From Catonia carolina (Eukaryota; Arthropoda; Insecta; Hemiptera; Achilidae): a stretch of 64,000 bases of DNA. A program made the translations under genes and the position numbers. The notes under the pieces are model-generated. The model worked only from the letters and a program-made list of their open reading frames with translations. It had not been told where the DNA came from and did not search any database. Shown here one piece after another: positions 22,151 to 33,987 of this stretch. The stretch lies in assembly GCA_035578175.1 (NCBI GenBank), contig JAQMRL010000004.1, forward strand, positions 36,134,401 through 36,198,400, given 5' to 3'. The first letter of the stretch is position 1. The number at the start of each line of letters is the position of its first letter.

Positions 22151-22692
22151 CTTCTTCTTCAAGTGCCGTCTCCGCGTCGGAGGTTGGCGATCATCATTGC
22201 TATTCTAACTTTCGAAACAGCTGCTCGGAACAGTGACGTGGAGTTGAGACCAAACCAATCTCTCAAATTCTTCAGCCAGGACGCTTTCCTTCTACCCGGC
22301 CGGCGCTTTCCTGCTATCTTTCCTTCCATTATCAGCTGAAGAAGTCTGTATTTCCCGTTTCGAAGAACATGGCCGAAGTACTGCAGTTTTCGTCGCTTGA
22401 TGTCGTATAGCAGTTCCATCTCCTTGCCCATCCGAGTCAGTACGTCCGTGTTTCGTACTCTGTCGGTCCACGATATACGGAGCATGCGGCGGTATAGCCA
22501 CATCTCAAACGCCTCCAGCCTCCTTTCTAGAAGTTTCGTTAGTGTCCATCCTTCCTGCCCGTAAAGAAGTACAGGAAGTACGTAGCACCTCAGAATTCGG
22601 AGCCTCGTGTTGAGACTAAGATCACGCTGGCACAATAGATGTTTTAGTTTCGTGAACACCGCTCTGGCTTGCTCGATACGCACTTTACACCT
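22151..22692 (-). pseudogene. RTE-like LINE, 542-bp 5'-truncated insertion
   Basis: The minus-strand frame reads KVRIEQARAVFTKLKHLL, then LRCYVLPVLLYGQEGWTL, RLEAFEMWLYRRMLRISW, FGHVLRNGKYRLLQLIME and GRRKASWLKNLRDWFG. It ends beside GAAGAAGAAG. An 11-bp target-site duplication, TAACACCTTAT, lies at 22140-22150 and 22693-22703. The upstream ATG near 22776 lies outside the element. Content and 5' breakpoint are nearly the same as in the 5263-5812 insertion. The frame is uninterrupted. Confidence 0.9.
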
Positions 22693-22703
22693 TAACACCT
22701 TAT

Positions 22704-24480
22704 ACTTGCAGTATTTTTTAAAAACAATAGTACTCGTTTGGATTGATTCAGAAGAATTAATATCGACATATTTCATTAAGTAAATATTTTTGGCTTCAAC
22801 TTTATTTTTATTTGTAATTTTTTAAAGCACAACTAGTAAATGAGATGGAATGAATGAGGAATGGCGGGAATGTGACGTGAATGAGAATCGATCCAGTGAT
22901 CGTTTTCGGCGTGAAATTTTGCAAGGATTGTGGTGCCAATATTTTTCAATAATAATAATAATTTATAAAGTATAATGATTTTTTTTATATGAAATGATTT
23001 TTTGATTTTATGAAATGAAACAGGCATGACAAGTTATATTGATTTTTTTTTTAGTAGTTCAGAGAAGATCCCTATTCCACCTTCGTTTCAGTCGTCTGTC
23101 AACAGGTAGATCGTTCTTGAAAGAGATTGGACATTTGGATTTATGTGGTCAATTGTCTTTGCGTAATGAGTTGTATGTTTCGTTTACAATTAATTAATTA
23201 AGCAATTAATTAAATTAATGTTGGCATCTCTTTATGATTCAGTTATCTCGTATTTAAATAAATCCGTTACAAATTGCATATATTACAAAAACCGCGACTG
23301 GAATATATTGCACAGTTAATGTGACTTCCTGTTGTTAGCAAAATTACTTATTTTTCTCATATTTTACAGGACCGATTGTAATGTCGCAGATTGTTAATAA
23401 AGAAAATATATTTTTCCTTTTTCTTCGAAGTAAGTGCAAAAATTTATATAATAAAATTGTTAGTTTTTTATTATTCAAATTTACTTATTTTTGAGTAACA
23501 TATTTTTAGTTTTTATTAGAAAAATTCTTATTATTTTCGTTCAGAAAGATAACAATTTTCCTTTATAAAAATAAAATCGGTGATGTCAATAATAGAAAAG
23601 TAACAATATTTCATCCTCTATCGTAACAACCAACCAAAACTCTACAGTCTAAACAATCTAATGGTATATACGTATCTATCTATAAGGTTATAGAAACAAA
23701 AATCATAATAGAAATCCGACATGTGAACAAACAAGCTTCTTTTCTCTCAAATCAATTTGGCAGCTACATCATTATTTTGACATTTTTCTTAAGCCATTTT
23801 CCCTTGCTTCCTTTCTTCCGATTTGAATGCACGGCACATAAATGAATATATTCATTTTATCTTCATTATGGTTCATTACAAGTATATTTTGTTTATTTGA
23901 ATTTAAATTTACAAAAATTTGTCTTTCCCAATGTTTTTATGAAAAATATTTTTTTTACATCAATAAGTAAAATATGTGTCTTCAGAATTCATTTTCAAAA
24001 TGATTAGATTATTCTTTCTCATATTTTTCACACTTTTTTCATTCTTCAGGATAAATTAATTTTTGGTAATCGTTCGTCTGATTCATCACAAAATACAATC
24101 AAAATTGTAATTATAACCTAAATAATATTGTAACATTATTCCAGAAAAGGTTGATAGAATAGGTTTTTTTATCGTAAAAAATTCTGTATTGTATGGGATA
24201 GAGTGTGTTTAACAAGGATACATAGATTGAGACGAATGAGATATTTTGAATAGAAATTCTAAGGAATCAAATGTAGTAGAAATATTTTTTATTTTGATTC
24301 CTTCTATAGAGAGATTTTTTAGTCTTGTTATCCAATTGTTAATGTCTGGTAATTTTTTCTAAGAAAGGGAAATTTTGTTTTGTGACACGATGTTGGTAGC
24401 CCAACTCAACCGTTATAGATACGGCAGTGTGAGTTCATTCTCTTTGAGTTGTAAAAAATTTTGATCCCTTCCCGGTCGTG
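22704..24480. other. AT-rich sequence, no gene
   Basis: I see no gene or named repeat. The more balanced segment near 24365-24480 may be the 5' leader of the transposase fragment that follows. Confidence 0.5.
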
Positions 24481-24491
24481 TTACGAGCAGA

Positions 24492-24820
24492 ATGTCTTTT
24501 ACCCTAGAACAACGGGTTTTCATTCTTGAACAAAATTTTATAATGAAATCGTATACGAGTGTAGAAGAATCATTTCAAATTAAATTTGTTGGTGTTCCTC
24601 CATCACTAAAAATGTCAATTTCTAAACTAACAAACTGATTTCGAGAGACAGATAGTGTTTCCGACAGTAAACATTCGACCAACTCTCTTGACAGATGACG
24701 TTTTAGAAAATGTGAAAACAGATTGCAAAATTCTCCACGGAAAAGTTTACGAAAACTTTCCTCGCAAGTTGGTGCGTCACATTCGAGTGTTCAGAAAGTT
24801 GCTAAAAATAACGTTAAAAA
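24492..24820 (+). pseudogene. Transposase N-terminal (helix-turn-helix) fragment
   Basis: From ATG 24492 the frame reads MSFTLEQRVFILEQNFI, then YTSVEESFQIKF, a stop after ISKLTN, FRETDSVSD and later NSPRKSLRKLSSQVGASHSS and VQKVAKN. This is the N-terminal DNA-binding region of the insect transposase group with the MxFTxEQRVFIVE start, which is related to the one at 30405. The catalytic domain is absent. The end is folded back on itself by an inverted duplication (24706-24873), and a LINE fragment follows directly. Confidence 0.65.
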
Positions 24821-24873
24821 TGTTTTCGTAAACTTTTCCGTGGAGAATTGAGCAATCTTGTTTTCACATTCTC
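24706..24873. repeat. Inverted duplication of transposase coding sequence
   Basis: Positions 24706-24756 and 24822-24873 are inverted copies of about 51 bp with few differences. The inner 24-bp part, containing CCACGGAAAAGTTTACGA, matches exactly. A 65-bp loop separates the arms. The duplicated segment is part of the transposase frame, so the inversion arose within the element. Confidence 0.85.
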
Positions 24874-25255
24874 ATTATGGAAGTGAGTCATGGGTTACGA
24901 CGAAACGTCAAGAAAGTAGGATCCAAGCAGCTGAAATGAGGTTTCTAAGAAGGGTGAAGGGCTGTTCGAGGCTGGATCTGATACATATCGAGGGAATTAG
25001 ATCTGAGTTGGGTGTATTTAGCCTGAATGGAAAATTGAAGGAGTTCCGTAATCAATGGAAGCAACATTTGGAATGGATGCCAGAGGAAAGAATACCCTTA
25101 AAAGTTCCGAATATGTTCCAGTTGGAAGAAGGGAAGCGGGAAAACCTCGAAGAAGATGGCAGTAGTCAAGATGTACGGGTTGTAATATCTCGTGTTTGTG
25201 TAGAAGTACAGGATAGTTCGTGAGTTCAGAACAGGCTTATGCCTAATCCTTGATA
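24874..25255 (+). pseudogene. LINE ORF2 C-terminal fragment, second RTE-like type
   Basis: The frame reads YGSESWVTTKRQESRIQAAE, MRFLRRVKGCSRLDLI, LGVFSLNGKLKEFRNQWKQH and LEWMPEERIP. This arrangement belongs to a different RTE-like family from the AAG-tailed one. After GKRENLEE the frame drifts out of register with the family pattern and stops at 25223. The 5' end abuts the inverted transposase fragment, so one event probably joined them. Confidence 0.8.
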
Positions 25256-25260
25256 GTAAG

Positions 25261-25450
25261 AAAAAGAAGACATTTTGATTTGAATAATAGGCAGTGGTTA
25301 CCGGTGTACTTTGGCGATTGGTGTACAGTGAACTCTCTCAGAAAAAATCAGGCTCAGTCTGTACGAGACTACCCCTCATTTACGCGTCGTACATAAAATC
25401 CTCATCTCAATAGGTCATGGGGTTGCTTATTGTTCTTAAGTTGAACATAA
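25261..25450 (+). mobile_element. tRNA-type SINE body fragment
   Basis: It shares GCAGTGGTTACC-type, CTCAATAGGTCATGGGGTTG-type and intermediate segments with 3780-3978 in the opposite orientation. The A and B box head is missing. No tail or duplication is visible. Confidence 0.55.
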
Positions 25451-26140
25451 TGCAACGTACATACATTAAAGATTAAAAATATTTATATTTTTATATTTTT
25501 GTTCATATTTTTTGTTTTATCTTTTGAATATCGTTACGACAATTTTCATTATTTAATTGTTATTTTACCATATTTAAGAGTATAAGAAGTATTATTTTCG
25601 TTAATGTTTTATTTTTTGTTAGAGAACCAAGAATCAATGATCAAGAAGAAAGTGAATTTAAAATCGGAAGTAGTGAAATTTAATTAAATAATTTGAATCT
25701 TATAGAAGGACGGCTGTAAAAGATATTTGATTGAAGAATTAACTTTGTTTTGTCGCATTTATATAATTTTTTCTCTGTAGATGGCACTTGAGATTGGGAA
25801 AATAAGTAGAAGGAAATGATACTTAGAAGAAAGGTCCGATAATCCCTGAGTGGAGGAAGATGCTGATGTAATTGTTGCTGAAACAACAAGCTGAGATGGT
25901 TCTAGTGTTTAGAAATAATGAGAATGTGATGAAAATAAAGTGTGAATGTTTTGATAATATATATATTATATTCTGTTGCGAGTTCAGTGAATGTTAAGAT
26001 ATTTGATGTTGAAGGAAAGTTTTTTTAATTGAGAAAAATTGAAGGCCACCGATAAAAGAATCATATCAACATTTTGGTTATTAGCGACTACTTTTTCATT
26101 AAGAAACAATGTATTCGAACATCAAATGATTTTCTAGACA
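25451..26140. other. AT-rich sequence, no gene
   Basis: I see nothing that I can identify in this stretch. Confidence 0.55.
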
Positions 26141-26205
26141 GGGATTGAGTTCGGTACCTTCGCTGTAAAGCGTAGCACGCTAACCAATTCACCACAAAGA
26201 CAACC
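26141..26205 (-). repeat. tRNA-like sequence, probable SINE head
   Basis: The reverse complement reads TGGTGAATTGGTTAGCGTG, close to a polymerase III A box. It continues GCTACGCTTTACAGCGAAGG and a damaged B box with CGAACTCAATCCC. It resembles a tRNA-derived SINE head, not a functional tRNA, because the T-arm does not pair well. No body or tail can be traced. Confidence 0.5.
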
Positions 26206-29200
26206 GAAAATAATATTTTTTTCCTTCAAAAACTCCCTACGAATTTTTTAACATATATATTGTAATGCTCCTGTGAATACACCAAGGGAAAAATTTGTAT
26301 GATTTAGTAAAAATTGTCATTTCAGGTTAAAGTTGAGTTATAAGTAAAATTCAAAAAGTGTTGTGCTCTGGAAACACCGTAGAATAAGCTGGCAATCTCC
26401 AAATACGGGTTTTCGAGAATTTTTATGTAATTCAAATTTAATGTTTTATATGGTCTTACCTATATTTTTATTTAAGATTTTACGTGTAACTGAGAATTTT
26501 ACCTCAAATTACGATTATCTTTGTTGAAAAATTTTTAGGCTTAAAGTAATATTTCATGTCAAAGGAGTTGGTCCGACGAATATCGACTTACTAGCAGACA
26601 ATAGATGTAAGGGTCACTACCTGACTTTTGAATCCAGCTTCTTTAACTGAAATTTTTGTTACAGTCCTCGGACTGAAATTCTGATCACAGATCCATGATC
26701 AGGCTGAAATTCTAAATAAAATAAGTCTAAACAGCACGAAAATCCGTAAATTTAAACCGTTTTTAGCTGAAGAAGTTAATAAACCTATGTTAAATACAGC
26801 AATGTTTAGATCGCTAATTATAAGAGAATGAATGATATTTTTGTAAATCAATTCACACTAGCCTTAGATACTACTCAGATGAGCATATTTCATTAAGATA
26901 AATTTTAAATTTAAGGCATTTCAGCGGCTGAAATCAGTCAAAAATGTTATAAAATTCATTTACATGTTATTCAAATGGGAGAACCTTCTCCAACGTTTAA
27001 TTTAATTACTCATTAATCGATTAAGATATGGTATGTGAGAGTGTGGAATCGAAGGGTCCACATGTTGGGAAATAGAAAAATAATTTTAGATTGTTAAAAT
27101 TCGTCGTCGTTCAGATTTTATTAAAGTTTTATTTTGACGTATTTTTCCGCATTTTGCAAATTTACTAATTAGTTAATAATTAACGAACCAGTTACAATTT
27201 CCACATGGGACTAATACTCACATGTGTGTTTTCAGAATCTAAAGTAATTTCGTGCATCACTTTAGTTGCACACGCTAAATTTCAAGTTATTTTTTACAAA
27301 TTTCTCGTCGGCATTAATCCGACATTATGGATACATTTATTGGTGTTTTTCAAGACGTGATAAAATTTGAACCGACGAAGCGATTTACTTCGGATAAAAA
27401 GCATTGGATTCAGCAGAAAGAGCTGAAAATTTTGACACCACTCCGGACGCTGAAATCCAAAATTTTCGATTTTGATAAAATTAACCGGTTGGTGGGGGAT
27501 GAAATTGGTTCTGAGTGTATGACCAACCTATAAATCTTAATTTTCCCGATAAAAGAGGGTAGTTTTTAAAATCTGTAATTACATTTTAAAAATATTTATA
27601 AGGTTTGTAAGTGCCAGAAACTTTACCCATGATGCCTTTCTAATATTTTGAAGGTTAGTTATAGCGTATTCAATAATCTAAAACATGTTTTAAGCAAATT
27701 TGTTAAAATTATCAACCAAGGTAAATACGAGAATTCGGGTGCTAGAATTGGTATCGTCAGGGAATTTTTAGATCATAAAACTGTTTTGCGCCCCGAATCT
27801 CAAAAAGTCCGACTTGAGATCTAATGCGTGCAACACGTATTTTCGATTTTGTAATTTTTCTAACTTATAGTGAAGTACTTAGTGGAAATTTCAACATGGC
27901 AATAGTCATGTCATGCCGCATACGCGTGATATAGTGCGATACTTCATTGTGTGACTTTGAGTGCATTCATTGTGGAATACATAGTGCTGCGATTGATTTA
28001 AATTACTTATTTTTATTTTGAAAACAATTCCTGAGGATATTTTGTAATATTTTGAACATTCTTTGTATTTTAATTTGCATTTTGATCTTACAAATATCGC
28101 CGTAACGTTGAACAGTTTGCTTTCATGAAAATAAAAAGGTCGGAAGATAAATTTAAAAATAATTAATGTTAATGTTTTCATTAACGCATTAGTTCAGCCG
28201 GTGCTCGATCAAATTAAAGTCATTTGAGAACTATAACAAATTTTTACATGATGTGCTAAACGAATAATTAAATATTGGTTTTGATAAAAACTACAAATAA
28301 ATAATAAATAATGACAGTAATAATGATGAAGTATTAGACTGAAAAGACAGCGTGTATAGCGTATAGTGAAACAACGAGGTGAAATCGCTAAAGCCACGTT
28401 CATCGCCATCACCACCGAATTGTCGCCCATACCGAGGACGACAACTGCATTATCCAGGTCTGCGCCGAAGAGTCCCTGTACTGCGGGATGCATCCCGATC
28501 ACCGAGTCCCTCATAAGGATTATGTGTAGTGCGCGAAATTTTTCATAACCCTTACTCAATGGATTATTAAAGAGATAAGTAACAATTTTTAAATTATTTT
28601 GAGCTCAAATAATTTATGTCTATGTCCATGTATGTTATTGTACTTTTCAGGAGCTATTAGTTGTAAGAACTAGGTTATATGATTGATCAGTATGTTTATG
28701 CGACGCAAGTATACGGCAGAAAGAATCTGCAACCCTGAGAATAAAGAGTAAACATTGTGTTGTCACGAAATTCATGTTAACTAGTATTTGTCGTATTCTT
28801 CAATTGTTTACGTTTTCAAATGTAGCGATAAAATTTGATGGCGCCCACAAGAATAATGTAATATTTGGTGTTTGTTTTACGTTAAATAAATTCTCATTAA
28901 TTTTGATTTTGCGTATGATTCTTGTTAATTTAACACCTAATTCCATTGGTGATAGTTGGTCAGATAAAGTTTGGGGTTTTACTTGTTTTTATTTTATTTT
29001 TACAAACCAGTTGTCGATAGGACTAGTTTCACGATTAGCCCCGCTAGTCGTGAGCTGCGCATCGTTTAACACTGTGCACTGGTTTAGGGACAACACAGTT
29101 CTAATCTCATTTAAAATTTTGTCTTTCAAAATTGTGAAGGGTCTTACTTTCATTTTATGCTTTATTTTAGTGAATCCCGTTTTTATGGCGTTGTTGGACA

Positions 29201-29445
29201 GCGTGGGGCTAAATCTACAAATTTTGTAAATTTGACAGTTTTTTGGAAAATTTTAGTGTCTGGAAAGTTTTTCTTTTGTTTGTTTTTTATTTCGCCCACG
29301 TTGAAAAGCGACCGTTACAATATATATATATAATATATAATAATATATTTTATTTTATTTCAACTGATTTTAACGCTTTAATTTTTCGTGACTACTGTAG
29401 ATTAAAGAATAGTGCCGGTTTAAAACAAGTTCACATATCTAGTTA
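26206..29445. other. Long stretch without an identifiable gene
   Basis: No confident gene. Short open frames at 27327-27533 (+), 28209-28559 (-) and 28774-29229 (+) have no motif that I recognise. The segment 28366-28548 is more GC-rich and reads GMHPAVQGLFGADLDNAVVV on the minus strand, which looks protein-like, but I cannot name it. Confidence 0.45.
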
Positions 29446-29515
29446 ATGGCCGGTAATCAAACCACTGACTTTCCAGTGTTTAGCACTTTACCGTTACTCC
29501 AAGTTGGCAGCCGAT
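29446..29515 (-). repeat. tRNA-like sequence, probable SINE head
   Basis: The reverse complement reads CTTGGAGTAACGGTAAAGTG and then GTGGTTTGATTACCGG. This has the spacing and layout of A and B boxes in a tRNA-derived SINE head. Base pairing for a real tRNA is poor. No SINE tail is recognised. Confidence 0.45.
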
Positions 29516-30240
29516 ATTCAACTGTTTGTAAGTCAATTATTTTCATTTTTATTACAAATAGAGACAAATTTTTGCTTAAATTATTGCATAGATTATGCAG
29601 TAAAGTAGTCCTACAATAAACTCGTAGAATTACATTTTTCTTTTTAACAGATTTTTACCTCAGTAAAAAACAAATTAAAATATTTGCCAGTGTTAAATTG
29701 GTTATATTCATTAGTTAATAGTTATTAAACATTTTATAGAAAAATAAATATTTTTAACGCAATTAAATTGTTTATAATAATTATTACATTAACTGAATTG
29801 AAAAGAAAAAGTTTTCATTTTTAAAAGTTTCTACATAAAGCAACGAAACCACTATTGTGACAATCGGTTGATAGAAATAAGTAGTATACCCAGCCAGACC
29901 AGGCCTTTCTGTTCCGCTTATGGGAAACAGTTTTTAGAATAAAAAAGAAACAATAGAGCTTTCTGTTTGGATAAAAAGAAATTGTCTCCGATTACCACTA
30001 CATCTGTAACCGCAAACATTACATCTGTACCAACTTCCATCAACCAGAAATTTTCAATTCTTTGCGCTAAATAAAAATGAAATGTGAATACATAAACCTT
30101 AAACACTATTTATTTGGATTAAATAAACTTTCAAATAATATATAATTAAAAAGTTTATTTTTATAAAATACAAATACAGTGTGAACAAATTTCAATGAAA
30201 ATTAATAGTTTTGCAGTTTAAACAATCTACTTAATTTAAC
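29516..30240. other. AT-rich sequence, no gene
   Basis: No gene or named repeat seen. Confidence 0.55.
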
Positions 30241-31191
30241 GGGTGATTCAAAAGAGCGCCGGTTTTTAAACGGCTGGTAAATTTTTGTTTATCGGTTGGC
30301 AACATTGTTAGACCTCATTTCTATTTCGGAGAACATTCCGATTGACGATTCAGTTGTAGTTTCTCTTGTTCGCAGTGTAGTACTCTCGCAGTCTGTGTCT
30401 AACCATGGAGAAGTTTACTATTGCACAACGAGTGTTAATCGTCAAAACATTTTACCAGAGTGGAGAGAGTTATGCGGCTACTGTCAGGCGACTTCGCGGT
30501 ACTCTAGGACGTAATGAAGCACCGAATGAATCAACAGTTCGCAGGCTCATGAAAAAGTTTTTTGAGACGGGTTCAACAGTCGACCTTAAAAGTTCTGGAC
30601 GTCGTCGTTCTGGCCGAACTGAGCAGAACGTTGCGTTGGTTCGTGACAGTGTGGCTGTTAGCCCAGCAAAATCAATACGTCGCCGTTCTCAACAATTGGG
30701 TTTACGATGTTCTTCTGTACGGAGAATTCTTCGGTACGATCTCCAATATCACCCGTATAAAATTCAGTTGACGCAACATTTGAAAGTGGCAGACCACCAG
30801 AAGAGACGACAGTTTGTTGACTGGGTATTGAGAAAACGGCAGGATGATGACACCTTCGCAAACAAAATTGACGCCTTGTGACTTTCATCTTTGGGGTCAT
30901 CTGAAGTCATTGGTGTATGCCAATAAACCCCGAAACATCAATGACTTGAAGGAGGAAATTCGACGGGTTATCGGGCAAATGGAAGTCGAAACTTGTCGTG
31001 CAGTAATATCCAATTTCATGGACAGAGTTGATGCGTGCCAGCGCAGTAGAGGAGGACACATGCATGACATCATTTTTCATACATGAAATCGGAAGGTAAG
31101 ATGAACTTGTTGATGTATTTATTTTCAGTTTTTCAATAAAATAAATCTCTTAATTTGATATATCAAAACCGGCGCTCTTTTTGAATCACCC
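30241..31191 (+). mobile_element. Tc1/mariner-like transposon with internal deletion
   Basis: Terminal inverted repeats of 27 bp, starting GGGTGATTCAAAA and containing GCGCCGGTTTT, lie at 30241-30267 and 31165-31191. They differ by one base. Between them is a 951-bp element with a transposase gene that has lost its catalytic centre. The target duplication is unclear; TTAA-like sequence lies on both sides. Confidence 0.88.
30405..31086 (+). pseudogene. Transposase with deleted catalytic core
   Basis: From ATG 30405 the frame encodes MEKFTIAQRVLIVKTFYQSG, ESYAATVRRLRGTLGRNEAP, STVRRLMKKFFETGSTVD, SIRRRSQQLGL and KRRQFVDWVLRKRQ. This is the helix-turn-helix region of a DDE transposase known from many insects. 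At about 30865 it jumps, in a shifted frame, to LTPCDFHLWGHLKSLVYANK, VIGQMEVETCR and RSRGGHMHDIIFHT, the usual C-terminus with the last acidic site. The region with the first two catalytic acids, roughly 130 residues in related proteins, is missing. The joint lies in AACAAAATTGACGCC. It cannot be active, but its ends could be mobilised by an intact relative. Confidence 0.88.
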
Positions 31192-32360
31192 TATAGTTAA
31201 GAAAGAGTATTATATACCCTGTCCTGCCAATGTCTATTAATATTTTTTTAAAACGTTCAAGGTTAAAGTAAAACGATATTAAAGATATTGTAACACCTAA
31301 ACCTAGGTTCATTCGGGATCTGGGTATAATAAATGATAAGCAGACATCCTTTAAACTTATAACAATAATTTATTAACAAAATTATAAATTACAATTAATT
31401 ATTAAGCTTTGATTAACTAACAAATTACAATTAAATTACTTACAAAACTTATACCTTAATTTAAGTTAAAATAACAATTAATTTACACTTAATAATAGCC
31501 TCTTACCTACAACCAGTCACAATGTTTACGTAAAGTAACCAGACCTTGTTTTAACGTATGCCTACAATGTATTCACCCTGGTTTAACATTGCTTAACAGC
31601 ACTAATTCAAGGTAACTTGTACTGACTGAACTCACTGTCGAAAAGAGCTTATTCTTTTTACACCTATTTTAGGCTTCTATAGTATATCCCACAGAACCGT
31701 TCAACAGATTTAAACAGACTACGGGTTGAAAGTCAGTAAAAAGGATGCGTAATCATGTTTCAATCTACCAACGCCTTTAGGCAAAACAACCGGCGACAGA
31801 CCGGATGTTTTATAATCGGCCTACTGTATGAATTATTCTTTCTACTGGTACTGTCGTGTTTTGTATGTAGTAGGCTACAGGTTTCAATTAGTATATAGTT
31901 CATCTGATATGCCAAGAACATTTTTTTAACTCGAATGGATTACGCTTAGTTTAATCACAATTTTAATACATTTATGTTTTGACATGCTACACAGTTCCAT
32001 GTACACATAACATAACTACAAAGGCTTTCTTCCGAATTTTGGAAGCAATAATAAAAAAGTTGAATTTTACGAGAAAGAAGGAAATAAAAAGGATTCTTAG
32101 GCATTTTGTAAATAAATCATAAAAACGGTATACAGAAATATAAAATTAGAAAACACTGACAATTATTATAAAACTTAATCAAAAATTTATACAAAAAATT
32201 GACAATTAAAGCCAATTTTCTAAATAATACACCACCATTCCACTTTTCCCAGGTAACAATGCTAGTTACATAACAATACACTTTCCATACAATAAAACTA
32301 TTTTCCCTTAACTATTTATAGCCAACCACGAATTACTACTACATTAAATATAACAATACT
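31192..32360. other. No gene; short segment shared with 53020-53190
   Basis: The sequence around 31478-31520 (CACTTAATAATAGCCTCTTA) recurs at 53020-53050 and similarity continues weakly for about 150 bp. This implies an unclassified dispersed repeat. Otherwise I see nothing. Confidence 0.4.
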
Positions 32361-32371
32361 ATTTAACATTT

Positions 32372-32755
32372 GTTGTTTAGGTCCTCAGTCGAAAGGCTGG
32401 TTTGAATCTCTAGAGGTTGTACTACGTAAAAACGAGGAGTGGCGTGGTTTACTATTGCCTTTCTTACTGAATCGAAAAAGTATGCTTATCAGCATGCCAG
32501 GCCCTCCAAAAATCACCTACTTTCCACCCTACTAAAGACACCTTCACTTTATTCACCACAGGGTCTGGATGTATAGTGAAATTTATTACTCTCAGACGAG
32601 ATAACTCTGACTAGTGCCTTTTACACCTCTGCCTCTTCAGTTCTTAAATAGTTCAGTCATTGGCTATGTGATAAGAAACAGAACTGTTTTTGTAGCTTTG
32701 AAACAAACAGATCAAGTGCAATTAATTTAACACTCTACCTACCAATTACGGGCAA
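32372..32755 (-). mobile_element. CAA-tailed SINE-like repeat, copy C
   Basis: Full-length copy. An exact 11-bp target-site duplication, ATTTAACATTT, lies at 32361-32371 and 32756-32766, which proves insertion and fixes both ends. On the plus strand it runs from TTGTTTAGG to CACTCTACCTACCAATTACG. Confidence 0.9.
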
Positions 32756-32766
32756 ATTTAACATTT

Positions 32767-33586
32767 AACAATAAATTTTAATTTCTTTAATAAAATCATC
32801 ACTCCATTAATTATGTAAATATATAAAAGTACGATTATAATTTCAAAAAAGTTCAACAAACGTTCATAAATATATTAATACAGAAAGACACATAATTTTA
32901 AAGCAGCATGCATTCATTTTAAAAGGTAGGTAGGGTTTATACACTAGGTTAAAATATCACTCGGATCAAAAGAGTTCATTCAAATCATTTCAAAATAATT
33001 TGATAAAAGATTCAAAATGTTTAGGTTAAGTCGAATTTAAATTTCAAATAATGTAATAAAATTATTACTAATAAAGAAAACTGAAGGCTTGTCATTATAT
33101 TGTAATTATCACAGAAAATTACAACATTAAGTCACTGGAACACATTTTATGGAATTGAATTACTTAAAAAAAATCTTTTTATTATAAACTGCTTAAAATG
33201 ATCAAACATTTAATTTAAATAAATTTAAAATAACAAAGTTCTGAGTAATTAAAATGAATTGGTATAACGTTAGATATCCAAATCACGCCCTGTCAGAATA
33301 ATTTCAAAATCTTTTTTTACCCCACTGTCTGTTTAGTTCAAATCATGAAGAGTTGGAAATGACATATATCAACTGCAAAGGTATAAAGTATAATGCCTTC
33401 AGGAAATAGAATTAATTCTTTATTGAATTGTACGTGTATGTATAAAATATTTAATTTGATACATAGAAAAATAAAATTAAGTATATTAATAACAGATTTG
33501 CTTTTCCTAGAATTTATTTTAGTAAATTAAGTTTATGTGATTCTGAAGTTTTAACCGAAAAATTTCTGTAAGCAAAACCAACTTAT
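32767..33586. other. AT-rich sequence, no gene
   Basis: I see no gene or named repeat. Confidence 0.55.
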
Positions 33587-33690
33587 ATGAAACGTCAACA
33601 TGTCACATTATTTGGTAATCTCCCACGCAAACTTCATAGAAAATGGAGTAGAGACGTTCTTAAAATATTTAAAAATTACCCATGGGAGTC
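33587..33690 (+). pseudogene. Possible Jockey ORF2 extreme C-terminus
   Basis: The frame gives GNLPRKLHRKWSRDVLKIF, which resembles the final NPPRRLKRRWSRDLL block of Jockey ORF2 proteins. Only about 35 residues match and the surroundings give no support. The call is weak. Confidence 0.35.
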
Positions 33691-33928
33691 TTACTACTTA
33701 GTGCTGTTTTCCGTTAAATCAATTAAATCATATTTTCATCCACCATTGCAGAAACTAATCCTCAAATTTACCAGTTTTGTATGTCAGTAACGCACACCGC
33801 CCCTACAACAGCGCTCTCTGAGCGTGTATAAACCACTACATTCAGCCCGATCGTCATTACGCTCTAAAACTCCAATCAATATCGACCGACTGTAGCCACG
33901 AGAGAAAAAAGGAAGGATTTTGTTCGTC

Positions 33929-33944
33929 GGTCTCTTCCAAGACC
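33929..33944 (+). promoter_or_regulatory. Histone-type stem-loop, slightly imperfect
   Basis: GGTCTCTTCCAAGACC has a 5-bp stem and a mismatched closing pair. The flank AACCCA resembles the histone downstream flank. Confidence 0.5.
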
Positions 33945-33952
33945 AACCCAAC

Positions 33953-33968
33953 GGTCCTTCCCAGGACC
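33953..33968 (+). promoter_or_regulatory. Histone-type stem-loop, perfect stem
   Basis: GGTCCT-TCCC-AGGACC has a perfect 6-bp stem and a 4-base loop. It lies 8 bases after the previous hairpin. Confidence 0.6.
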
Positions 33969-33987
33969 AACTGACTAAAAGGTTTTA

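Noticed and set aside
22693..22776. ATG at 22776 as the start of the RTE protein
   Set aside because: It lies beyond the right-hand duplication at 22693-22703, outside the element.
28774..29229. 151-residue open frame as a membrane protein gene
   Set aside because: Hydrophobic residues are expected from T-rich DNA; there is no motif, no homologue that I recognise and no conserved neighbour.
31310..31700. Solo LTR of a gypsy-type element
   Set aside because: A TGTAACACC-like start and similarity to 53020 suggested it, but I could not find a matching end or a target duplication.
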